In this document: in pieces, positions 1-12,344 of the stretch | Layout of the letters: each line of letters starts with the position of its first letter | Position numbering within the stretch: position 1 is the stretch's first letter | Assembly (NCBI GenBank): GCA_034670405.1 | Contig: JAXDDX010000019.1 | Coordinates: 2,174,501-2,238,500, forward strand | Source of the DNA: Hoplostethus atlanticus | Lineage: Eukaryota > Chordata > Actinopteri > Trachichthyiformes > Trachichthyidae | Direction of reading: 5' to 3' | Length of the DNA stretch: 64,000 nucleotides | Made by a program: the position numbers and the translations under genes | The notes under the pieces: model-generated | Told to the model about the DNA's origin: nothing | What the model saw: only the letters and a program-made list of their open reading frames with translations | The model's database searches: none

Positions 1-2300
1 TGGAAGCCATTACTCACTCATGGACTCATTTCTTGGTAACTTTTTACATGCGAGATGCTTTATTACTTTAAAATCTCCATTCTTAGCCTGGGGGGGGACA
101 AAGTTTCTGCAAGGTGTAAAGCAGCAAAATCAGAATGGATCAATGAGCAATCCCATTCGAATCAATCACTGGGCTTGCGATCAGAATTAAGCCTCGGCAC
201 AATATATCATCATGGCCTAGGCGTCATTGGGCTGACATTTCCAGCGGCGTTGTAAGTCACGTCCTGTTCGTTTCCGCACCGACATTCTCAAAAACCTAAA
301 ACATCAACATCACGTACACTATTATACACCAATTTGCTCCCACTCCCACACATAATTGAGTATTAAAGTCCCTCATGGTATCTCACTGCAAAAGGCGAGT
401 GTAGCTAGCTAGCTAGTATTGCTAATTCAATCCTGGCTCATTAGGACCCTGTTCAGGATGCCATCGCTCCAACACACCGTGCAATTACATTAGAGCTGGT
501 ACTTTCATATTTTGGCACCCGACACCAAAGTCCTTAATTGTATCTTACACTGCAGCTGGCATCTCTCCTCATCCCATCCCCTGTAGTCCTCTGTATCGAC
601 TGACTGCCGAAGACACCTCATATCACCGATATTTCCATTTTTTTCCTGTACCCGACAGCTGACATTGTCAAGCCAGTGGTACAAAATGTCGTACATCCCT
701 CGGTCCACATCAAACCGTTGTAAATACACTAAAAGTTTTTTCACAATTCCTTAAAAGTCTTAAAGTAATCCTGTGCATATCCGAACCCAGCACAAAAGGG
801 AATTGGGCTTCTCACTGTATTCCACATTTTATCCAATGATTTGGCACAAAGCTGCCCTGAAGTCACAGTGGCTGCTCCCCTACCTGTAGCTCCCGTTATG
901 TATAATACACTTAAAATAAATGTAATCCTCTGCATGTCTTTGCACTGAACCCCCAAAGTCCTTCAGCGTAAAGAGAATACAGTAGAAAGAAGTCTTTTTT
1001 GTGTTTAAAGCCGGTGATGATAAAGCACAAATCCTCCGTTCCTCAAAGCCATTGTGCGCTGACAACTTTTCGGAGGCGATATCACGGTCATTGTAATGCA
1101 ATGGCAAGCGTCTACATGTGCTGATGAGCTCCTAGCTGCTGCTCAGAGACTCGTATTTCCATTAGGCCCTGCCACGTCTGAAATGCTTGCATTGCAACAT
1201 TGCTTTTTTTCCAGTTTCACTTTTCTCTACATTTCAAATTGCTTGAGGAAGGAATGAAGGAAGGAAGGAAGGAAGGAATTTCAAGTTCCCGATAAGTCCT
1301 GTCTTTTTACAACACTAGATGTTTGATTTAGGTTTGTTGGACTGTTGGACTCAATCCTTTGTTAAGGATGTAACATTGGCATAGAGTCAACATTGGCGTA
1401 CAGCTGGCAAGCATAGCGCTAAGCTAGTTATCACAAAATCCTTCTACCTTATATATTTCCCTTCAAAATAAAAGTCCTAGTCCTGTCTACATTTACTGTT
1501 TCTGTGAATCTCCATCTATATTTCGCTAAAAACATCCTTATTCATTCTATTCTGAGGCTTCCCATTGGGGCGAGTCGCTTTGTTATCTGCTAAAATAGCA
1601 GCTGTTAAGTTGAGCCACACCTGTGCAAAATTAACCCAACCAACACAGCTGACACCTTTCCTTCTGCCCTGCCTTTTCAAAGCCTGTTTCCAATAACGGT
1701 GTGCCCAGTCCCCGTCAAATATGCCTATGACAAAACTGTCCATTGTGTGGGAAGAGAAGAAGGAACATTTTAATCCACCAGTTCAAGTCAACTAGCATTT
1801 TGTTTTTCCAAGCAATGGGTGTATGCTTACAAAAGCATGGGGTCTCTATGTGTTCTCATTTTCTACAGGCTGCACAATGCCTTCTTTCTTCTATGTGATG
1901 CAAAAATACATATGCCTAAGAGCCAGACGAACATTAAACAGCAATAAAAAGGTTGTTATCTCGTTCATGTTCTCCCCTCCAATGCATGTCATGCAGCCAT
2001 ATATCTGTATGTAATAATACAACATTGAAAGAATGTTTAGCCAACAGAGGAAAGGAAACGCCCTGTGTGATTTCAACTTGGCACAGTGAGTGACACCGAA
2101 GCGTCAGAGGGCATAGTTTAAATGCCTCAATAATTTCGGTCCGGAACGATACACAAAGACACACACAGGGAAAATGAGTTTTCATGAAGGAAAAAGGAAT
2201 CTTGAAGACGTGAAGAGCGCAAACGTGCCGCAGTCGCATTCATATTTCCTCGTAAACCCTGGCGTCTCAAAGAGATTCGATCGTCACTCCTCTCGTCTAG
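1..2300. other. Gene-free stretch, mostly unique sequence
   Basis: No ORF here looks like a real exon; the longest are about 60-100 codons with no recognisable domain. The only clear repeat is a (GGAA)n-type run at about 1249-1279. Confidence 0.6.
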
Positions 2301-3098
2301 ATTGCCGAGGGTGATGCACGCCGCATAATCGCATTCCGGTAAAATTGGGGGGGGGGGAGGTGTGGGGGCGGGGGGGGTGAGCTGGCTCGTTTGTCTAGGT
2401 GCAGTGAGGCAGCTAAAAATAGCATGGAGGGTGATGGAGCAAAAAACAGGCTGTATCTGAGAATACTTGGGAATAACTGGAAGAGCACTGGGACACCGGT
2501 AGTGATGGCTGCATGTTGAGCGGAGGAAGAGCGAGACTGGGCAAGAGCTTGTCTGTGAAAGGGGGAGAAAGAAAGAGAGAGAGAGAGCGAGAGAGCGAAC
2601 TTGAGAGCGAGAGGTGCGAAGAATCTGGCAGAATAGGGCACGGGAGGGGGAAAGAAGGGGCCAAACTCCGGGGGCCGCTTTCACCAACCTGACAGCAGGC
2701 TTGAACCCCTGTGGAGATGAGGGGTGGGTGGGGGGGGGGGGCGGTTAAGGTGTGTGTATATGCAGTCTTGTGTGTGTGTGTGTGTGTGTGTGTGTGTCTC
2801 CTGCTGAGCCGTGTGGCCGAGTTCACAGCGGATATGACAGGGCAGGAGTGGAGCTGGCGCCCACTAGCACCGGGGGTGGATGACAATGGAGTGTCAAAAG
2901 CTTGTTTACCCCCCCCCCCCCAAAAAAAAAAAACACCAAAAAAAAAAAGCAAGATGACTCACCATGTGGGGTAGGCTCACGTGTGTGTGTGTGTGTGTTG
3001 GGGGGCTGTTGAAGGACTGTGTGCAATGTTCACTGTGTGACACTGTTTGTGGGAGCAGAAGTTCAGCTCTCACATCTATAATTAATGTAGTGTTGCAG

Positions 3099-3133
<35 letters not shown>

Positions 3134-3492
3134 CACACACACACCTACACACACGATGACGAGATACACTGATTCATGGGAGCGGGACTCAAATCCTGTG
3201 TGTGTGCGCGGGCGGTCAAGCAAGCAGTATGCCTATTGCTTTATCATCGCTATCACTACCAGGCCTGGCGAAGTGTGTGTGTGTGTGTAGGTGTGTGTGT
3301 GTGCGCGTGTGTTTTATTGTCATCAGGAACAAATTAACCTCTGCTGTGAGAGTTGGAGGGGGTTTGTTATAGAAAAGCACATGTTGGCTTCAGTCAGTAT
3401 ATAACGGCACACACACACACAGTATATGGAGCCATGTGTACTGGGCCATGTAGCGTCAAGTCCCAGCAATCCATTCCTAAACAAGCTGGGAC

Positions 3493-3534
<42 letters not shown>

Positions 3535-4017
3535 TGTATTCATAGTGTGTGGGTCTCAGGCTCGGCGGAGCAGCGTCAATGTAAACTAACCCCCCTCCTC
3601 TTGTTGTCCTCGTTTGTGTGCGGGCGTAAGTGTGTGTGTGTGTGCATGTGTGTGTGTGTGTACGCACCCTACTGGGCCATCAGTGTTTACTCTGCTCTCC
3701 GGGGGGAAAAAAAGCTGACGTCCATTACAGGTGCAGGTACATTTATAAATCACAGTGCTATGAAGAACGGGCCTTGATTACATCCTGGACCCCCCTGGGA
3801 GACTGCAAACCAAATCATCTCTCAACTGCGTGCGTGCGTGTTTGTGTTATTTCAACTATCCAAATAGAAGAACTTGTGCAATCGCAATATTATAGGTAGC
3901 GCTACATAAAAAAAAAAATGCTAATCATGTATTTTATTCCCCCGACTGCGACACGTGGATTGTAAACCACAAGAGGAATACATATTTAATGTTTTCCAGA
4001 TCTTTGGGCAACAACAA

Positions 4018-4074
<57 letters not shown>

Positions 4075-4100
4075 ACATTTGCCTCTTCTCTCAACTCTTG
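2300..4100. repeat. Cluster of simple repeats and homopolymer runs
   Basis: The block is built largely of low-complexity DNA: G-runs at about 2346-2382 and 2728-2745, (TG)n 2769-2797, a C-run then A-runs at about 2910-2948, (CA)n 3101-3130, interrupted TG at about 3271-3310, (TG)n then (TA)n 3493-3533, (TG)n 3633-3661, and a pure (TG)n 4022-4072. The apparent Cys-Val and His-Thr rich ORFs here are microsatellite translations. Confidence 0.9.
4022..4072. repeat. (TG)n microsatellite, about 51 bp
   Basis: Uninterrupted TG dinucleotides for about 51 bases, probably length-polymorphic and able to form Z-DNA. Confidence 0.95.
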
Positions 4101-7100
4101 CAGCCGCTAAACAGCACAGCCCTATGGGTGAATGAATGACTTAATTGTTTTGACTTCTAACATCAAGAATACACACAACAGGAACACATGAAGCCCGGAG
4201 CCGTGGATGCTCTATCAGACATGAGTCCCCCCCGCTCACATTCCCCTTTTTTTTTTTCTTTAAGTTTTGCGGTACGAGGAATGCAAAGTCTGCGGTCCAC
4301 TCCAAATATTCAGGCTTGCAGGACTTGCGCGCCATTGCTGGAACATAGCTGGACATTTCTGGAAGTTGTCAGATTTAAAAAGGAGGGTCAAAAGGTTAAA
4401 GGCGGGACTCTTCCAGGGGAGCGAACCGCTGTTAAAGTGCAGCGCTGCTAATGAAATATGGAGGAATGTATTGCATGAGAAATAAAATGAATCAGAGTAA
4501 ACAGAAATGATTCTGAAGTATATCAGGGGAGGTAAATAAACCGGTAGGCTCAATCAATATAATGAAATTTACAGGTGAAGGTTTACAACATCAATCTGTC
4601 ACGGGTTTAAATAAATAAGGTCATAAATAAGGGAAGGGCTTTTATTTTATCGAATTTTCCCCATTTGAATTATGTTCCTTTTAAGTATTACATTACATCG
4701 CTTTGGATTCTGAGCAATCCGCTCCTCTTCAATCCATAAAATCAAGGATTGGCTGTAATTCAAAATAAAAGACTCTAAAGATCCACATAGACGTGCGGGA
4801 CTTAGTCTAACCCCCCCCCCCCCTCCTCAGACTTAGTGAAGTGTGAGGGAATGGGGGGAGTTCAGACATTTGGGACGTGACCTATGAGTCACATCTGATT
4901 CATATGTGTCGGACGGGCTTTTGGAAGAGGTCTGCTGCTTTGTGCCAGGCAACTTTAAGTCATTTAAAGTTTTTGACAAGATTAGTTTTTTGACCGGTGG
5001 CCAATTTAAGGGCAATATAAATGTGGATAGCGGCCCTGCTATTTCAAATTAAAACGTGCACCGCCCTTATTTTGTAGGGAACGTGAGCTACAGCGACACG
5101 TTAATCTTCTGCCACCTAACCTTTTGTTACATTTCAACAGATCAACCGCTGATTTGGGCATCTTCACCGCACCTGCAAGTCAAGTCATTTCAGTGGAGAA
5201 GTTCAGAGGTAGTTTTGTTTTGCAGAATGCCACAGGCTTGTGAACAGAATTGCTTTGGATGTTGAGTTTTTATGTCAAAATAACACTAATCTGTTACAAA
5301 TCAGATGACAAATCAACACAGTCAGTGGGAACTGGGTTGTCACTCGGGGGGGCCCCTCCATGCCGACATGCACTTGTTATGCCCTTTGGAGCTCAAAATA
5401 TTCAGTGTCTTGGTTGAACTGTGCTTCATTTAGTGCCCGAGATGCAACAGCTGTAGAAATGCATCAAGTCACTTGAAGAGTTCATGACTTTTATGCAGCT
5501 TCAAATTCACAAATTACGATCGCTGGGTTTAAAAAAGTACAAACGGCCCAAGGCTGTATGTTGAAACATAAAGAAAGCACATAGTACAAAGCAAAGTGCA
5601 TTCATATCCATTGTGTATGTGTCCATGTCTTGTTTACTTGTTTGTTTACAACATCCCAACAAATTTGTTCATTGATTTTAAATTCCATTAAACATGCCCG
5701 GTATTTCTCTCTTGCAATTTTCTCTTCAATGTAATGTAAAATATCCTCTAATCATGGACTGTACTGGATACACAACCTCTAAGGAATGAGGGAGGACAAT
5801 TGTAAGTGTCCACAATCAAAGTGATTGAATCGGAGGTCTCTTGCCAGATCCCTTCGGTCCCCTATACTGTTGATCTCTACATCCACACCTTACAGAATAT
5901 AAAACAAAGCAGAGAGAAGGAGGGAGGGAGTGTTCAGGTGTATTGCATGAATGCATCAGAGAGATCATTACAGAGCAGAGGTGTAAAGTTTACTCCTCTA
6001 ATTGATATGGCTTAGCTGTACTTGGCAGAGAGAGAGAGAGAGAGAAAGAAAAAGAGGCAAACAGATCGAAATAAAGAGGAAAACAAAAAAAAGAAGCAGA
6101 CATACCATCTCTTTGTGCTTTGCGTGAAAGGGAAAAAAAAAGAAAGAAACCATGATAGCTGGGAGCCACTGCAGTGGTAATATGTTGGCGCACTATGAAA
6201 CATTTAATTGCATCATCATTTAGCGGAGGGAATGGATGGATTGTCTCCCGCGTCCTCTGGAGCCATGAAAGCCCATCAGTGATCATTTGAATGATCCAAG
6301 TGGGCCGGGCCAGGCGCTTCTCTAAGTGGGTCATTAGCCTGGTAATATTATTAGAAACACTTTGGGTCTACCAGCTCATATTTCTGCGCCGTGATCATAT
6401 GAGGAAAATTTGTTCCAGTGTCGGGAGCACAAGTGTGACTTGTGACTCCTTATCTCAGAGGGTCTCGCTCTGAGTCTTTCTTCTCTCTCTCGCTCGCTCT
6501 CTCTCTTTCTTGTTTGCAGACGCCCGTGTCACACCTGACTTGGCTTCATGCTCGACAAGCTGAGTATGCACTGTTTTTCCAAGACCTAACGAGGAGTACG
6601 CGTACATGTCGCACGTTAGGCTCGCATGACTAGGCTTTTCACCACATATAGTACTCGCTGAATGCATAGAGGGAGCTTTGAGCTTTTATTTTCTTCTTTT
6701 TTTCTTTTTTTAATGGTATAAAGTGTCATACGTGAACAGCAGGGTCATGTGTGGACTATCTCATGTGTTATGTCTGTGTCAGTTGCTGTGTTCAGTTCAT
6801 GCTCTACTTGGAGCAAACATGTGCAGGGGGGCAAATGGGGGGGAAAAAAATTCATTGTGGGTCTGTGAATGCAGCATAATTCATATACCTACCATAATTT
6901 ATAGGTTAATATACCAAAATGATCGTGCTTGCACGTCGACCCAATTTTTTTTCACAGTATAGGACACTTTTCATAGTATGATTAAGATACGGTATTTTCC
7001 AGAGGATAGAACCAATAAATCCTATGCAGAAAATATTTCTTTGCCTCTATTATTCCCCATGCATTTTTACTTTACTGTATGTGACAACTGATAAAATACT

Positions 7101-7250
7101 GTCTGCACACGCTCCAGTAGCACCACCATTTCTATTCCCTGCACACGAGAGAGGTTGCTGCGAAGAAAAGATGTGTTCAGTGACCAAATACTTTCAAAAC
7201 TGGGTTAGCGGCTGGTTGTTTAAACCGTTGGCCCAGAGAACAACAAGGCT
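4100..7250. other. Gene-free stretch with possible conserved blocks
   Basis: No supported gene. Apart from a short (AG)n at about 6028-6050, C-runs near 4811, and a CT-rich tract at about 6480-6512, the sequence is non-repetitive. The part at 6180-6420 is complex, with short palindromes, and resembles enhancer-type DNA in character. Confidence 0.5.
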
Positions 7251-7450
7251 AGGAGTGGTCCTCAAATCAGGGCCTCGAGGTCCAGAGTACTGCTGGGTTT
7301 CTATTTTGCCAGGTAGTTTCCATTCTAGCTGTCTAATCAGGGGTTGATTAAGACCTGGGATGCCAGGTGGATGCAGTTAACTTCCTGGTAAGGAGAGAAA
7401 ACCAGCAGCACTCTGGACCCAGAGGCCTGGATTTGAGGAACTCTGGAGGG
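7251..7450. mobile_element. Palindromic MITE-like element
   Basis: The two halves are imperfect reverse complements. The left arm (from about 7258) reads CCTCAAATCAGGGCCTCGAG and then TCCAGAGTACTGCTGG. The right arm, on the minus strand from about 7447, reads CCAGAGTTCCTCAAATCCAG and then TCCAGAGTGCTGCTGG. The arms meet near 7345. It has no coding capacity. Such foldback DNA elements are frequent in teleosts. Clear target-site duplications were not found, so the exact ends are approximate. Confidence 0.75.
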
Positions 7451-7673
7451 GTTCAAGTCCCGTGGATTCATAGCAAGCTGCTCCGCTTGGCAATGGACAT
7501 CATACGACTGCCCCCAGGGGGAAAGGCTGTGTGACAGACTACAGTTCAATGACAAAGGGGGAGGGGGTGTACCGAATCACAAAGTCACCCCACATAATGG
7601 CGGTTCATTCATGGTTGGAGCTCCCAGTCACACCACATATGGACACTTCAGAAGGATGAGTGTCCTCACTTTC

Positions 7674-8884
7674 TGTAGCGCCTTCAAGTATTCAAACCCT
7701 TTGACTTTTTTTTTTCTCCCCCACATTTTGTGGTGTGGCAGCTTGAATTCAAAATGGATTAAATTGAGGTTTTTTTTTGTTAAGCCATGACAAAACACCC
7801 CAAATTTACAAAGTGGAAAATGTTTTTTTAGAAATTTTGGCAAATGTATTTCAAATAAAGTGCAGAAATATGTATTCATCCCCCTGAGTCAATGCTTTGT
7901 AGCAACATGTTCACAGCTTCTACAGTTCCTTTGACTTTGTGGTCATCTGTGGGACTTTATATAGACTTATAAAGTTTAATTCAAAATCTCCCCCCCCCCA
8001 ATCCATTGACCACATCCAACTCCTTAATTTCAAGGACGTTGTTACGTCCCCTGAAGGCTGTCTAGGGTTGGAGGGGAGTAACACAAATGCTGTTCAAACA
8101 GTTTGGACAGGTGATGGAGTGAGCATAAACAAAAAAGGGATTTATTGTACACGGGTGAACTAAACAAACATGGGAGCAACTAACCTTCAGGGGGGGGGAG
8201 CCAAGGCCAAAGTAATAAACCACCCTGCTCAGGAAAGAGAAATACTAAGCCTAGCAGAAATCAAAATACAAACCTAGGCTTCCTAAGCAGTACAACATAC
8301 AAGAAGAAAAAGGGGGCCAAACAAAATGGCGGCACACACCCCCCTACTGATCTCCAACAATGATGCCTAGTCTCAACAAACTATTGGCAATTTTGAAAAA
8401 CTAGAGCCTATGGCGGTACATATAATACCCAACAGAAACGCTAACCTCAAACCACACCACTACTGCAAGGCAGCTGTGTCAGTGGCTAGTAGGGCCTGGA
8501 GTGGCGCTTCATCCTGGCTTTTATGCTGGTGTTCATTGGCAACGAGGTCCAGGTGCTGACATCTTCAGTGGTGGCCAATCACAGCGGGAGGGCAGGTCTG
8601 AAACTAAATACACACCCACACAGGACACACCTCCAAAACACGGACCTCACCACTTAGGGGGCCAAAACAGACAAAGAATTTGGATTCACCTTCAACTCAA
8701 TTTGGAGCATCACTGCAAAGGGCTTGAATACTTATTGCCTCAAAACATTTGAACTTTGACATTGTGGATTATTGTGTGTAGCTCATGGCCGAAGAAAACC
8801 CCCAATTCAATCCATTTTGAATACAGGCTGTAACACCACAACATGCGGAAAAGGTCAAGGGGGTTAATCTTGTAAGAGCTGTGC
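7674..8884. mobile_element. Decayed Tc1/mariner-like transposon with about 200-bp inverted repeats
   Basis: The left end runs from about 7674 and contains CACATTTTGTGGTGTGGCAG, then TTCAAAATGGATTAAATTGA, and CCCTGAGTCAATGCTTTGTA. The right end (to about 8884) holds the inverse: AATCCATTTTGAATACAGGC, CACCACAACATGCGGAAAAG and GTCAAGGGGGTTAAT, plus the subterminal GCAAAGGGCTTGAATACTTA. These are hallmarks of a long-TIR Tc1-like family abundant in fish. No transposase ORF survives between the ends; the interior appears replaced by other sequence (see the nested element). The copy is old, with many substitutions, and is non-autonomous. Confidence 0.85.
8041..8668. mobile_element. Putative second DNA element nested in the Tc1-like transposon
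   Basis: Between the Tc1 arms lies about 630 bp unrelated to Tc1. Its left edge, GTTACGTCCCCTGAAGG (8041), resembles the reverse complement of its right edge, GTTTTGGCCCCCTAAGTGG (right end about 8668), suggesting imperfect terminal repeats of about 17 bp. There is no ORF of note inside. No target duplication is visible, so the boundaries and the nested-insertion reading are inference; an internally rearranged Tc1 derivative is the alternative. Confidence 0.4.
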
Positions 8885-11529
8885 AAGATCGAAACTCAAA
8901 ATGCTAACGCTAACGCTAAATCCTGTGTGTTTCAAAGCCCTCGGTGTGTTCATGTAACACAGAAGCTCGAAAAACACTTGGAAAAGACACATTAGACTGC
9001 AGAGCCCCATTGGAAGGTTTTGTCCCAGGGATTTAGCATTGAATTGTGTCACTCTCTACACTGGACATAGGTAGAAAATAGTGGTGATAGAATAAGAATA
9101 TATTGATAAGAAGAAATATGAAGATATTGGTTGGTGGCAGGTCGGTTGTCATCCCTGTGGAAAAGCAAGTATATCCAACCTGCCCGCAACGATTATATCC
9201 CATAACTCGTTTAACGTTTACGTTTTTTTCTGTATTTTGGCAGCTCACTGTACATTAAATGAGACAAAGAAAGAAGTGCATAATGTAATGCATGATGCAT
9301 TAACTGACTGCAGCTTACTACAAAGACCCTGGTGAGGGATCAATAACTTTACCCCCGAAGAGATGTTCTGTTATTTTGCTCCAGATATGAATACCAATGG
9401 CCTGTGCTCAGGGGGGGGGGCAATGTAAAAATAGTCCACTTTATAAAATAATAACTTTGCGTTTGGATAGTATAGATTTTTCAAACCACTTTTTACTGGT
9501 AAAACGATACATCATTTGCAGTACACTCCAGTAAATCCAAACGACTGCTTGTATTGACGGAGGCAAGAGGCAGACTAATGTTTTAATAATACGCCATGTC
9601 ATTTGGCATACTCAACCCATCATTTATGGAGTTTTTTTTTTTTCTGCCATTTTTGAGCGCTCAAGTGTAAAAGGACTTTACTGTTGAGAGTACATAATGA
9701 CATTTCAGGTGGCAAGATGTGATCCTCTTCTGGCTGGGATGCAAGACAAACTTAGCCACTGTTGAAAAATGAAGTGTAAATAGTCACAGTTGGTAACTGC
9801 GCTGTTGGCTCTCACGTCTATGAGTGTGTTTTGGCTCTCTGAAGCTGGCTTATGGGCTGCGTTTGGTTTGCATTTCTGGCACATCTGTTAGGAAAGTGAA
9901 TTGTGTGTGTGTGTGTGGGTACAAAAGTTAAAATGTGCACTAGACTCAAAGGAGTAAAATGCAATTTGAAGAATATTTTGGACTGCATCCTCCTCCTTGA
10001 CTTTATTTCTCCCTCTCTCAGTCACGATCTCCCTCTGATTAACATGTCATTCGGGGCCTCATCAACTTTTTAAGGGGAAAAAAAACACTTAAGAGTTTTT
10101 GTGCACATGTATAATTCATGGGCTGGTGAATCTTGACCTTAAACCCTTAAACCGATCATTTATTTCAACCCAGCACAAAAAGGAATCTCTTTCAACCACA
10201 ACCTCACACAAGGTTTGACTGGTGCCCGTTAAGGGCTTGGAGCCATTGCATCATAGGTTTTACCTTAGGAAAAAAAAGAACTGATCTCTGAACATTGTTT
10301 TGCACTTTTCTAATGTTTACACCTTAGGAAGGGCATGTTACCTAAGAGCCTCATAGGATCTCAGTCTCCTGTGTGTGTGCGCTAGTCTATATGTACTAGT
10401 ACATGTCTCTTTTTCCCGTGTGTGTATTATTACCGAGTCAACAGAGTTTGCATACCTGCAATTATGTATCCTGTGCAAGCATGTACTCATGTTTATTTAT
10501 CCACTTCCATGAGGTTTGTGTGGTGCTTGTTTATGTGCATGTGTGTGTGTGAGTCCGTGAGTGTGTTCTTACAAGGGAGCTTCAGATACATCAATTACGA
10601 TGGGGAATGGAAGAACTGGAAGGTCCACTGTTTCTCCAGCCAGAAGCAGAAACGGGAAGTCATGCAGAAAAGCATCAGTGGTGAAGAAACCCTGCAGCCA
10701 TTGCTGTGTGATTAAGGGCTGGGGATGAGCCGTCATGGGGGCTGAATAATTCACACACGAGAACAACCAAATTGTGTGTATGCACGCACGCACGCACACA
10801 CACATATTGTAGCGTGCACACAAACACAGGACTGATAATACATCTACGCTGTAGATACCTGGTGCACTGGACTGCTTGACGTGCCAATTAGCTGCCATGG
10901 TGTGTACTACTGCTGCAGAATGATACAGTCCAAAACCTTGTGTCTATTAAAAAGGGGTAGCATTCAGGGTTCTGGGCTTATTTGAAGGCTCCAATGATTC
11001 AGCTTTTACTTCCAGGAGCTAAATTTCGCTGAGATTGTTTACTAGCTCAAATCGTACATGTAGCAGCATCGCCTTATTTGAACTTCCTGTTAGGAACTAT
11101 CGGAATCTATCAGGAGTCTTACTGATTCGGCTGCTGACTGGCAGAAGTCATTGGAGATAGAGCTGGGTAGGAGAAGCTTGAACAACAAAAGGGAAATGTG
11201 GGGAAACGTGGCAATGTTTGACTTTAACATTGCAACAGTAGCTATATGTACAAAAGTGACTTATTTCATAGTCATACTTTGATAACTTTTAAAATGACAA
11301 GTCAATATCATCCTGTAGCATATGAAAAACATCCAATTGACCGTGTGCTGATTCATTGCTTTACATTTACTATATGGATATATACTATAATAGAGTTGAA
11401 ACTTGAGGATTGGGTTTCAATTCTGCATCCTCGTGTTTTCCTCAGTTCGCTTGAGCCTGTCATAAATAAATTGAAAGAAATGTCAAAGTTAAGATCATTC
11501 CTTATTTTCCAAGTTTATGTGATATTGCA
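8885..11529. other. Gene-free stretch downstream of slitrk6
   Basis: No supported gene. Contents are short TG tracts (about 9902-9919, 10541-10555), a (CA)n at about 10787-10804, small homopolymer runs, and otherwise unique AT-rich sequence. The ORFs at 10422-10715 and 11246-11587 have no recognisable domains. Confidence 0.55.
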
Positions 11530-11539
11530 TTTATTTATT
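11530..11539 (-). terminator. slitrk6: Candidate slitrk6 polyadenylation signal
   Basis: Two overlapping AATAAA hexamers on the minus strand (plus strand TTTATT at 11530-11535 and 11534-11539) are the first canonical signals after the stop codon. No strong GU-rich downstream element is obvious, so the assignment is tentative. Confidence 0.35.
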
Positions 11540-12335
11540 TTCTGTTCCATCAGTTACAACTTCTGTTTATATTCTGTACAGCACTGAAGGCACACACAAA
11601 AAAAACAAAGATATAATGAAACATAAGTATATACAAAATATACAGAATAAATAATTCAATCTAGATAGGTAGAAAAGCTACAGAGTGTGTGCTTACACGA
11701 ACCATTTCAAAGTTGAATGCGAGTCTCCGAGAGAATGAATGGAGTGTATATAAATCCTGAACGATGACAATGTCCACGTTGCAAGCAACTTGCGTCGCCG
11801 GCAGTCCATTGGTTTACGATGAGCCGATAAAACCAAGAAAAGTAGGCCGGAATAGGCCCGGCAGGTTATCTGCATGGAAAGATGCAGCTTATATTCTGGA
11901 CAACATCAACCAGTAATGTGCTAACGCCCAAATATCCCCCACCTCAAACCAGTTACAAAAATAAAATGCACAGTTCACAAATCAGCCAAAGGAATCAGCG
12001 ATGCTGCTAAGTGCTGTCTGAGCACACATTATTTTGTCAGACATAAAATTGTGAAATGAAAAAGGCTCATGCACACACACACACACGCACACACACACAC
12101 ACATGGAAGGATCATTCACATTTGTGGCTCTATTTTTCTGGCAGAAAGAAAAACAACAAAACATGTTTCAGCAGGACATTGTGTTGATTGTCATGCACCA
12201 CCTTATGGCATCCAATTAGTGCAATGCATTTTTACAAGAGTATAGATGTGTATAATATGTTTTAAGTGCTCTATTTACTAATTAAAAACAAAAAAATGAA
12301 CATCCTTTTTGTGAATACCACCAGTTTGAATAGAA

Positions 12336-12344
12336 AATAAATAA
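12336..12344 (-). promoter_or_regulatory. slitrk6: AU-rich element nonamer in the 3'UTR
   Basis: The minus strand reads TTATTTATT here, embedded in a longer ATTTATTTATTT run. This is the classical AU-rich instability nonamer bound by TTP/HuR-type proteins. A second copy lies at 11646-11654. Function depends on the inferred 3'UTR really extending this far. Confidence 0.35.

Noticed and set aside
2127-2952. Overlapping 114-186 codon minus-strand ORFs rich in Ser, Leu and Pro
   Set aside because: They are produced by the purine-rich and G-rich low-complexity DNA on the plus strand; three frames are open at once, which signals composition rather than coding.
7449-7465. B-box-like GGTTCAAGTCCCG just after the palindromic MITE
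   Set aside because: There is no A box upstream within tRNA distance; likely coincidental.
10422-10715. 97-codon ORF ending in a hydrophilic, exon-like peptide
   Set aside because: The first half is TG-repeat translation. The second half has no recognisable domain and no clear splice sites.
11246-11587. 113-codon plus-strand ORF with hydrophobic stretches
   Set aside because: It lies largely in AT-rich DNA at the presumed slitrk6 3' end. Hydrophobic character follows from T-rich codons, and no family is recognised.
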